Assembly: GCF_037977235.1 (NCBI RefSeq)
Contig: NZ_CP150276.1
Span: 5,084,001-5,148,000, forward strand
Length of the DNA stretch: 64,000 bases
Reading direction: 5' to 3'
From: Paenibacillus sp. FSL K6-0276
Lineage (GTDB): Bacteria; Bacillota; Bacilli; Paenibacillales; Paenibacillaceae
Positions 26,936 through 33,476 of the stretch are shown in pieces. Position 1 is the stretch's first letter, and the number at the start of each line of letters is the position of its first letter. A model generated the notes under the pieces. The model did not search any database and was not told the origin of the DNA. It saw nothing but the letters and a program-made list of their open reading frames with translations. The position numbers were made by a program, and so were the translations under genes.

Positions 26936-27775
26936 CTATTGTAAATCATATATCCTAGCTGCATTATGGCCAAAAATATGACGGATTTCGTCAGCAGACA
27001 AGAAAATGGACAACGCCTCCTCGATCATGGACTTCATTTCCTTATAACTGCCGGCCTGCAAACAAATCGGCCAGTCGCTGCCAAACATCAATCGGGAAGA
27101 ACCGAACACCTTAATAACATGCTGAATATAAGGCTGTATCACTTGGGCAGGCTTCCTATCTCCAAATGACCCCTCCGTCATCAATCCAGACACTTTGCAA
27201 GAGGTACGTTGAAATTTCGCAATGGAGCGCATTCCGTCCGCCCATAGTTGATAATTCTTCCCGGACAAATCCGGCTTGCCCAGATGATCGACAACAGCTG
27301 ACAGGTTAGGCACATGCTCCAATAGCTTTGCCATCCCTGCCAGGGCAGGTGGACGAATTAACAATTCAACAGCACAATCATCCTCAGCAAGTATTGATAA
27401 ATTATGTATGAGCTGCTTGTGATGTCTCCACTCTCCATCTGCTAAATCTGGAAAATTTGGACGAATCCCCACGAAACGCGGATGGCTTCGAAAACGAAGA
27501 TAATGCTTTTCAAAATCTGAAGCGTTGATATCAAGCCATCCCACTACGCCAATCAAGGTTTCCTCTTTGTCGCACAAATCAAGGAGAAATGAAGTCTCTT
27601 CCATCGTCGGCGCCGCTTGTACCACAATCGTCCCCTGAACACCGTTATGGTGCAATTCATCTTTTAACAGGTCCGGCATATAGTCCCGAAATAGTATGGG
27701 GCCAGAGGCTGGAGTCAACCAACCATAATCCCCCCGATCCAGTATCCAGTAGTGCTGATGTGCGTCTATTATCAT
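26936..27775 (-). CDS. Amidohydrolase_2 family lactonase, probable L-fucono-/rhamnono-lactone hydrolase
   Basis: A TIM-barrel metal hydrolase that begins MIIDAHQHYWILDRGDYGWL, the hallmark of L-fuconolactonase and related sugar-lactone hydrolases (His-x-His metal site at residues 6 and 8). MFGSDWPICL near residue 240 carries the C-terminal catalytic Asp. ATG 27775 is chosen because the family begins there; ATG 27790 and a longer frame to 27853 are alternatives. The protein has 279 residues. It heads the unit with the AraC regulator and supplies the lactone-opening step between the aldo/keto reductase and the (unseen) sugar-acid dehydratase. Substrate identity is inferred. Confidence 0.85.
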   Translation of the reverse strand: MIIDAHQHYWILDRGDYGWLTPASGPILFRDYMPDLLKDELHHNGVQGTIVVQAAPTMEETSFLLDLCDKEETLIGVVGWLDINASDFEKHYLRFRSHPRFVGIRPNFPDLADGEWRHHKQLIHNLSILAEDDCAVELLIRPPALAGMAKLLEHVPNLSAVVDHLGKPDLSGKNYQLWADGMRSIAKFQRTSCKVSGLMTEGSFGDRKPAQVIQPYIQHVIKVFGSSRLMFGSDWPICLQAGSYKEMKSMIEEALSIFLSADEIRHIFGHNAARIYDLQ

Positions 27776-27967
27776 GACATACAACCCCATTCCTGATTTT
27801 AGCAGATTTACATCTTTATTGATTACAGTAGTTCGAGTTGTGCAATTTTTCAAGATAAAAATATTTCAACCGCTATCCTTATGGTATCCGAAATATGGAT
27901 GGGGCACGAAGGAGAAATGAGGATTACATTCAATTTCACAACCAATATCTACCACATAAAAGCTAAA

Positions 27968-28002
27968 TAAGCTGCCTCCGGTAGAGTACCGGAAGCAGCT
28001 TA
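27968..28002 (-). terminator. Long-stem terminator after the P-loop protein gene
   Basis: TAAGCTGCCTCCGGTA (27968-27983) and TACCGGAAGCAGCTTA (27987-28002) form a 16-bp stem with one G-T-type mismatch and a 3-base loop. On the minus strand it is followed by TTATTTAGCTTTT, so it ends the gene at 28070. The 27776-27967 stretch before it should hold the promoter of the amidohydrolase-regulator unit; I could not fix it. Confidence 0.7.
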
Positions 28003-28069
28003 CAGCCTAGGGTTTTATTTCAGTACGTGCATTTTACAACCTTGTGGAAAACGGAAATAAGTGTCATCT

Positions 28070-28714
28070 CTACAATTTAAAATGTTCTCTAACTAACCTA
28101 AATTGTTCTTCTACGCTCATACTAGGTATTCTTTCAATGGTTTTAATCCCCATCTTAGTACAAGCAGTCTTAATTTCATTGGAGAACTTAACCATAGATT
28201 TGTTACCGTGTTTAATCGTTTCCTCTGGATTTAATGTGTAGGCGTTAATACAATCCAAAATCATCTTATGGTCTTCTCTAAAGTAATATAATCTCTCTAT
28301 CTCTTCGTCGGACGTATAAAAACAAATCATTCTCTCTTCTGGGATAAATGGTAGAATACGTTCTGGTATTATTCCTAAATCTATTATAATTGGTTTGTCA
28401 TTAGGCATTATCAACAAGTCAATGATAAAGAAGTCCATCATCTCTTCGACGATTTGAAATAACCATTGGCAATGTTCATCTACCGGTTTATTGAACCACT
28501 TATTCCAATCCAAATCAGGATTAGGAAATTGAAGGGCAGGGTATTCAACAGGACTAGTGAATGGTCTATATTTTAAGACATCATCACCTAGTGTTTGAAA
28601 GCCTAACTCCTCTACAAATTTTTTGGTCATTGTGGTCTTCCCAGCACAAGGTCCACCATTTAGCCAATATACATGTTGTAATTGTTCTTTCAAATAATTA
28701 TTATTTATCTTCAT
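28070..28714 (-). CDS. P-loop NTPase, nucleotide-kinase-like, function unknown
   Basis: A 214-residue protein with Walker A GGPCAGKTT at residues 20-28 and no membrane segment. The middle (KPIIIDLGIIPERILPFIPEERMICFYTSD) has the strand-helix pattern of adenylate- or zeta-toxin-like kinases. ATG 28714 is used; GTG 28723 lies upstream in frame. The ribosome site is weak (GGGG 8 bases before). Such single-domain kinases are common accessory genes in Bacilli. The gene's AT-rich composition and isolated position between terminator and remnants suggest acquisition, but no partner reveals its substrate. Confidence 0.65.
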   Translation of the reverse strand: MKINNNYLKEQLQHVYWLNGGPCAGKTTMTKKFVEELGFQTLGDDVLKYRPFTSPVEYPALQFPNPDLDWNKWFNKPVDEHCQWLFQIVEEMMDFFIIDLLIMPNDKPIIIDLGIIPERILPFIPEERMICFYTSDEEIERLYYFREDHKMILDCINAYTLNPEETIKHGNKSMVKFSNEIKTACTKMGIKTIERIPSMSVEEQFRLVREHFKL

Positions 28715-28874
28715 CCAACACACCCCATTTGATTCGTGAAGTCTCTTAAGCTAACAGATTGGTCTCGGGGAGGTGGCGGATTCTTATCTTTCTATAACAG
28801 TGAAAGCACATTCAAATCCTCCTTTCTTTGTACAGATAGTTATATTCAACGAGTTAGGTTAATTTCCCTCTTTG

Positions 28875-28991
28875 TTAGATTCCCGGGACCGTTGGTGCTT
28901 TAGCCAGTTGTTCTTCCAGATACCTTACAGCCTCAGGCTCTTTCGTGAAGGCACCTCCGGGGCATCCCTGCTTCCCCTTACTTTCGATTAA
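28875..28991 (-). pseudogene. Orphan 3' coding remnant (38 codons, no start)
   Basis: On the minus strand an open frame without a start codon reads (in parts) SKGKQGCPGGAF and TKEPEAVRYLEEQLAKA, ending PTVPGI and TAA. The amphipathic helix and balanced composition look like the C-terminus of a real protein. A TGA stands immediately upstream in frame, and no RBS or start is available. I read it as the tail of a decayed gene; the family is not recognised. The rest of 28715-29020 shows no gene or structure I can support. Confidence 0.3.
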
Positions 28992-29020
28992 TCATATATG
29001 CATTGAGAATTATTATCAAT

Positions 29021-29335
29021 TTAATTTGCTAATTCCTCCAATCGTTCAATTAGCATTGGAATCGCTACTTCAATCCAAAACTCCAGACAAACATGCCCAC
29101 TGGACATACCACCATGACTGTATTTCTCACAATAGATTTGTTTATCTAAAACACCTAAGCTACTTCCTGTTAATTCCTCAAACGCGTATTTGAATCTCTG
29201 TGCAAACTCCTCACCTGTACATGGATAAGTCACTTCTTGAAAGTAACTCTCTAGCTCATCCCAAAGATATGGATCCCCTCTTAATCCCCACCTTTTTGGT
29301 CGCTCATTAAAAATAACTGATACTGTCTTTAGCAT
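29021..29335 (-). CDS. Small acidic protein of unknown function
   Basis: 104 residues, no signal peptide and no membrane segment. The sequence (ERPKRWGLRGDPYLWDELESYF, then YSHGGMSSGHVCLEFWIEVAIP) looks like a compact globular protein of the sort found as small stand-alone or immunity-like genes in Bacilli, but I do not recognise a family. A GGGGGCTGGGA site lies just before ATG. It sits alone between remnants, so context gives no role. Confidence 0.55.
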   Translation of the reverse strand: MLKTVSVIFNERPKRWGLRGDPYLWDELESYFQEVTYPCTGEEFAQRFKYAFEELTGSSLGVLDKQIYCEKYSHGGMSSGHVCLEFWIEVAIPMLIERLEELAN

Positions 29336-29568
29336 TCCCAGCCCCCGCTTTCGAATTGGTCAACTATATCTTAACTCTATGAATCAAGTTAGAATTTCCG
29401 AATACATCATGCTCACTTAAACTGTGTAAACAGTACTACTGTATCATTTTTAACCGCCAATTGTTCCAAATCCAATTATAATGTTCCTGACTACAATTAG
29501 ATGATCTCACGGCTGGCCAATTACTTAAAACTATTTAAAAATTTGATTAATATAGGGAGAAGATATAA

Positions 29569-29889
29569 ATGATATTTTTTTCAGAAAGTTCAAAAATACC
29601 AGATAAATATGCAGACTTTTTGAATAAGATTGCAACTTTCTATGGGGAAGAAGAAAATTTCAAAGATATTGTAAACGACACTATGGAAATCTTAAGACTA
29701 TCGTTTAAGGATGATATTTCCGATGCAGAATTGTTAAAGCGCGCAAGTCTTAATGGTATCATTAATGATCCGGATGTCTTTATGGAAATGATAAGTGACA
29801 ATCCTGATAAAACCAAAATAAAAACAGTTTATATGGAAGAACTTAATGCTTTGTATTACACGGTAAATGACATTTTCAGAACACTATGA
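29569..29889 (+). CDS. Small helical protein of unknown function
   Basis: 106 residues, strongly acidic and alpha-helical (DFLNKIATFYGEEENFKDIV, ISDAELLKRASLNGII), with no signal peptide. TATAGGGAGAAG precedes ATG by about 8 bases. The reading frame stays open for 21 codons after its TGA stop (to 29952), which may be chance or may mark a shortened gene. The gap 29336-29568 holds only AT-rich sequence, presumably its promoter. No family recognised. Confidence 0.55.
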   Translation: MIFFSESSKIPDKYADFLNKIATFYGEEENFKDIVNDTMEILRLSFKDDISDAELLKRASLNGIINDPDVFMEMISDNPDKTKIKTVYMEELNALYYTVNDIFRTL

Positions 29890-30092
29890 GGAAATGATAC
29901 CTCTGATTCAATCGATACAGGAGTTGTAGCACCCAACCGGAGAATAACCGTTGATCTCCTTTTCATGATGAACTGGCCGAGCTTTCCTTGACGAGACAGA
30001 AGACCGCAGAGCAGCTTAAAACCATGCAGGAAAGGTATTTGGCAGACTCCGCTAATACGCATAAACAACAAAAAACCTTCCCACACCCCTAA
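29890..30092 (+). pseudogene. Decayed coding remnant with apparent frameshift
   Basis: Immediately after the TGA at 29887 the same frame reads GNDTSDSIDTGVVAPNRRI and continues to VDLLF. From about 29955 a second frame reads HDELAELSLTRQKTAEQLKT, MQERYLADSANTHK, and ends at TAA 30090-30092 inside the gerE terminator. Joining the two with one base change gives a credible helical protein segment, so this may be what is left of a gene. No family is recognised, and chance cannot be excluded. Confidence 0.25.
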
Positions 30093-30104
30093 GGGTGAAG
30101 AAGG
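30068..30104 (-). terminator. gerE terminator
   Basis: On the minus strand CCTTCTTCACCCT pairs with GGGTGTGGGAAGG around a short loop (30104-30076), followed by TTTTTTGTTGTTT. It lies about 30 bases after the gerE stop. Confidence 0.8.
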
Positions 30105-30136
30105 CTTAAACGCGTCACTTCCGAAGACATGGCCAG

Positions 30137-30358
30137 CTATATTTTCAGCTCCCCAAGCTTAATCAGCTCGACAACCGCTTGTGAACGGCCTTTAACGTTT
30201 AATTTTTGCATTACATTGGAGATGTGGTTCCGAACTGTTTTTTCGCTGATAAATAACAAACCAGCGATATCACGAGTCGTTTTGTCCTGCACGAGAAGCT
30301 CAAAAACTTCGCGCTCACGATGAGTCAACAGAAATTTGCTGTGGTGTTCGTTCCCCTT
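30137..30358 (-). CDS. gerE: GerE, late mother-cell sporulation regulator
   Basis: A small LuxR/FixJ-type DNA-binding protein that in Bacillus acts with sigma-K on spore-coat genes. It has 73 residues against 74 in B. subtilis, and the core LLTHREREVFELLVQDKTT, FISEKTVRNHISNVMQKL and VKGRSQAVVEL is nearly identical to the Bacillus protein as I recall it. The start is TTG at 30358, 8 bases after AAGGAGGGG; the longer frame to 30403 has no ribosome site. It is monocistronic with its own terminator. Its presence fits the spore-surface genes later in the window, which may be its targets. Confidence 0.95.
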   Translation of the reverse strand, partial: KGNEHHSKFLLTHREREVFELLVQDKTTRDIAGLLFISEKTVRNHISNVMQKLNVKGRSQAVVELIKLGELKI

Positions 30359-30610
30359 CAATGGTGTCACCCCTCCTTGCCCTGGGTTTGTTTGGTATAA
30401 CAAGGTAAAGGGATACAGTCAAAACATATTATGTACTCGGGATGTTAATGGTGCTGTCACAACTATAAAATGGGCTTAATCATGCCTATCTTAGTACACC
30501 GCTTTAGTGAGGGAATTCACCTGCAATAACTTGAAATTTTCTCGAATAAAATCATCTCCTTTCAGGGCAAACTACAACTTGTTGTTCTTTATTAAAGGAG
30601 GTGTGTGTGT

Positions 30611-30778
30611 ATGAGCAATTCAAAAAACAATCAACCTACTAAAGCAGAAGTACAAACTACGAAATCAAACAAATTACCATTAGTGGGTAAATTCGAACCG
30701 GAATTTTCTGCTGAGGAAGCTGCAGAAGTGTTTGAAAATCATCCCTCTGCGGATCATGAATCCCATAATGAACAATAA
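30611..30778 (+). CDS. 55-residue hydrophilic small protein
   Basis: ATG at 30611 follows a strong AAAGGAGGTG (30594-30603). The product is highly polar, begins MSNSKNNQPTKAEVQTTK and ends HPSADHESHNEQ, with an acidic helix EFSAEEAAEVFENH in the middle. No membrane segment is present. The strong SD and clear stop make it a credible small gene. Its size and polarity resemble small spore-associated proteins of Bacilli, but I do not recognise the family. TTTGATC/GATCAAA (30795-30821) could be its terminator. Confidence 0.55.
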   Translation: MSNSKNNQPTKAEVQTTKSNKLPLVGKFEPEFSAEEAAEVFENHPSADHESHNEQ

Positions 30779-30896
30779 AATGCGGATGACGCTTTGATCT
30801 TATTCTTAGCCAGGATCAAATCATTAAAGAATGGGGCTGTCACATAAGTAGCTTTTTCCGATAAATGAGACAGTCTGGTTCAATGTTAAAAATCGC

Positions 30897-30952
30897 AAAC
30901 AACATAGAGCAGCGACTCAGCCATTATTGGGGAATCGCTGCTTTGTGTTGTT
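30897..30952. repeat. Long imperfect inverted repeat (possible IS-end relic or hairpin)
   Basis: AACAACATAGAGCAGCGA pairs with TCGCTGCTTTGTGTTGTT with few mismatches around a 19-base loop. Nearby, GGTGCTGTCACAACTATA (30450) and GGGGCTGTCACATAAGTA (30832) are direct near-repeats resembling insertion-sequence ends. No transposase is present. The stretch 30779-31044 otherwise shows no gene. Confidence 0.3.
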
Positions 30953-31044
30953 GGTCGTTGACTACCCGCTTCAACAGTATATTCATCATCTCCTTCTGAG
31001 GTTTACGGACCCAGATGACGTTATTTGCAAATTACTGCAAACTC

Positions 31045-31070
31045 AACTCCCCACTCCCGGGAGTTTTTTT
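31045..31070 (+). terminator. Rho-independent terminator upstream of the efe promoter
   Basis: AACTCCC (31045-31051) pairs with GGGAGTT (31059-31065), followed by TTTTT. It would insulate the efe operon from upstream transcription. Confidence 0.65.
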
Positions 31071-31109
31071 GTCGTGCAATTAAAAACTATGAAATACATC
31101 ACATTTTTA

Positions 31110-31138
31110 TTGACAGCAATTGTATACGGACTTATGAT
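31110..31138 (+). promoter_or_regulatory. Sigma-A promoter of the efe operon
   Basis: TTGACA (31110-31115), a 17-base spacer and TATGAT (31133-31138) are near-consensus. The transcript would start close to the Fur box and about 50 bases before efeO. Confidence 0.8.
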
Positions 31139-31150
31139 AAATCCAGCATA

Positions 31151-31169
31151 AATGATAACGATTATCATT
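31151..31169. promoter_or_regulatory. Fur box controlling efeOBU
   Basis: AATGATAA and TTATCATT form a perfect 8-bp inverted repeat around CGA. This matches the TGATAATnATTATCA-type Fur operator and sits immediately downstream of the -10 element. Iron-replete Fur bound here would block transcription. Confidence 0.88.
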
Positions 31170-31197
31170 CACATATAAAAAAGGGGTGTTTTATTAA

Positions 31198-32079
31198 ATG
31201 AGATTCACATATGCTGTGCCTGCAGGTTTGCTTGCAGCCTCCATACTATTTACCGGATGTGCCAGTAACAACAATGACAGCAACACTAGCAACAATAATT
31301 CTACTAATGCTGCTAACAGCACCGCAGCAACGAATACTGCTGCAGCAACCACTGCCGACTTCACATCAGCTGTTGATCAATATCGTACATATGTCATCGA
31401 GCAATGTGATGAATTTGTAAAGCAAACAGAGAATTTCACAAACGCAGTTAAAGAAGCAAAGATTGAAGAAGCGAAGGCACTCTACGCCCCAGCTCGTATG
31501 TATTACGAACGGATTGAGCCGATTGCAGAAGCCCTTGGTGATTTGGATCCGAATATTGATGCTCGCGAGAATGATGTAGAAGCGGCTGAATGGCGTGGCT
31601 TCCACAAGCTCGAGAAAGCGCTCTGGCAGGACAATACAACCAAAGATATGACTGAATTTGCAGACCAATTGCTGAAAGATGCGCAGCTGTTGCGTGCAAA
31701 AGTGGAGATCGTAGAGATCGATGCCAATCTGCTTGTTACTGGTGCTGTAGAACTTCTTAATGAGGTTTCTTCTTCCAAAGTAACAGGTGAGGAAGAACGT
31801 TACTCCCACACGGATCTGTATGATTTCGTCGCTAATGTTGAAGGCGCCCAAAAGATATACGAGCTGTTAAAGCCAGAACTGGCTAAAAAAGATGCAGAGC
31901 TGGAAAAAACGATTGGTGAACGGTTCGCAGCCTTGCAAGCTGAGCTGGCCCCTTTCAAATCTGGAGATGGATATGTTTCCTATGAAGAACTGAAAGAAGA
32001 AGACGTGCGTAAATTAAGTCAGAATTTAGACGCATTAGCTGAGCCATTGTCCAATATGGGAACTATTCTAGGAGTGTGA
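31198..32079 (+). CDS. efeO: EfeO/EfeM-type iron-uptake lipoprotein
   Basis: Extracellular iron-binding component of the EfeUOB system. The lipoprotein signal ends in LFTGC (Cys21), followed by an Asn/Thr/Ala-rich linker to about residue 55. The M75 imelysin-like helical domain has the metal-site motif HKLE (His136, Glu139) inside WRGFHKLEKALW. At 293 residues it is the short form without a cupredoxin domain. Start ATG follows AAAAAAGGGGTG. The downstream efeB lies 5 bases past its stop. Regulation by Fur is expected from the box at 31151. Confidence 0.9.
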   Translation: MRFTYAVPAGLLAASILFTGCASNNNDSNTSNNNSTNAANSTAATNTAAATTADFTSAVDQYRTYVIEQCDEFVKQTENFTNAVKEAKIEEAKALYAPARMYYERIEPIAEALGDLDPNIDARENDVEAAEWRGFHKLEKALWQDNTTKDMTEFADQLLKDAQLLRAKVEIVEIDANLLVTGAVELLNEVSSSKVTGEEERYSHTDLYDFVANVEGAQKIYELLKPELAKKDAELEKTIGERFAALQAELAPFKSGDGYVSYEELKEEDVRKLSQNLDALAEPLSNMGTILGV

Positions 32080-32084
32080 GCATC

Positions 32085-33416
32085 ATGAAGAAGCAAAATA
32101 GATTCACCGGTTTACCAGCTAATGCTGATAGTACCCCTCTCAATGAGGATACAAAGAGCAATCATATATTAGATAAAAAGCTAAGCCGCCGCGATATGCT
32201 GCGGCTTACTGGCGCCACTAGCCTTGGTTTGCTATTAGGTGGTGGAGGTGTGGGCGGAATTATGGCTACGCGAAATACTGCAGCTGAGCCAACGATAGCC
32301 TCCGATGGTGACTCCATTCCTTTCTACGGGAGTCATCAGGCCGGAATTCTAACACCTGCGCAGAATTTTATTTACTTCGCAGCTTTTGATCTCACCACAA
32401 CGAAGCTAGCTGATGTAAAAAAGCTAATGCAGGCATGGACAACTGCCGCGGCTTCTCTTACTACTGGCAGCCTCATTGGCGACGTCAATGACAATCCTAA
32501 TCTCCCACCCTCCGATACAGGTGAAGTGGATGGTTTAAACCCTTCACGCTGTACGCTCACCTTTGGTATCGGACCTTCTTTTTTTGACAACAGATTCGGT
32601 TTATCTTCCAAACGTCCAACCCTATTAGCCGATCTTCCTGCATTTACAGGAGACAACCTAGATCCAAAGTGGTGTGGTGGAGATATTTGTGTCCAGGCCT
32701 GTGCTGATGATCTGCAGGTGGCCTTCCATGCCATCCGAAATCTGGCACGTATCGCCCGTGGTACAGCCGTTCTACGCTGGACACAGGAAGGCTTCCAACG
32801 CACAGGTGCAGCAGATCCTAAAGGAGCAACGCCGCGTAATCTTCTGGGTTTCAAAGATGGTACGGGAAATCCCGATACTACAAATGAAGCGGAAATGAAC
32901 AACGTCGTCTGGAACAGTAGTAGCGACGGTCCTTCATGGATGAGCGGCGGCACTTATATGGCAGTTCGCCGTGTACGTTTTCGAATTGAGGTCTGGGACC
33001 GTTCCTCTCTAAGCGATCAAGAAGCCACCTTCGGCCGTTATCGACATAACGGAGCACCTATCGGTGCAAAGGATGAATTCGATGATCTGAATCTTAAAGC
33101 GGCTGATGCTTCCGGGAAGCCCGTCATCCCGCCGGATTCACATTCAGCCTTAGCGCATGGTGACGGCACAGTCAAAATGCTGCGTCGCTCCTACTCCATT
33201 TCCAGCGGATTAGATATCGCAACAGGTCAACTCGATGCAGGGTTATTATTCATCAGTTTTCAACGGGATTTAATGAAGCAATTTGTTGCGATCCAGCAGC
33301 GCCTCTCCAAAAGTGATCGGCTAAACGAATATATGACTCATACAGGCAGCGCGGTATTTGCCTGCTTCCCAGGCATCCGCAAAGGCGGTTACATCGGGGA
33401 AGCACTTTTAGGCTAA
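32085..33416 (+). CDS. efeB: EfeB-type DyP peroxidase/deferrochelatase with Tat signal
   Basis: Heme-dependent dye-decolourising-type peroxidase exported by the Tat pathway; in EfeUOB it is linked to ferrous iron oxidation or iron release from heme. The Tat signal SRRDMLRLTG is followed by a hydrophobic stretch. The DyP motif GFKDGTGNP has its distal Asp at residue 258. ATG 32085 lies 10 bases after AGGAG; GTG 32076 is too close to that site. The protein has 443 residues. It lies between efeO and efeU in one operon. Confidence 0.93.
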   Translation: MKKQNRFTGLPANADSTPLNEDTKSNHILDKKLSRRDMLRLTGATSLGLLLGGGGVGGIMATRNTAAEPTIASDGDSIPFYGSHQAGILTPAQNFIYFAAFDLTTTKLADVKKLMQAWTTAAASLTTGSLIGDVNDNPNLPPSDTGEVDGLNPSRCTLTFGIGPSFFDNRFGLSSKRPTLLADLPAFTGDNLDPKWCGGDICVQACADDLQVAFHAIRNLARIARGTAVLRWTQEGFQRTGAADPKGATPRNLLGFKDGTGNPDTTNEAEMNNVVWNSSSDGPSWMSGGTYMAVRRVRFRIEVWDRSSLSDQEATFGRYRHNGAPIGAKDEFDDLNLKAADASGKPVIPPDSHSALAHGDGTVKMLRRSYSISSGLDIATGQLDAGLLFISFQRDLMKQFVAIQQRLSKSDRLNEYMTHTGSAVFACFPGIRKGGYIGEALLG

Positions 33417-33476
33417 GCCAGCCCCTAAGTTTCCCAATCGAATGTTCCTGTCCATTATTGAAAGGGGATTATCCCG

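Noticed and set aside
32372..32953. 193-codon antisense ORF in efeB
   Set aside because: It is a shadow of the DyP peroxidase gene, without a ribosome site or protein-like domains.
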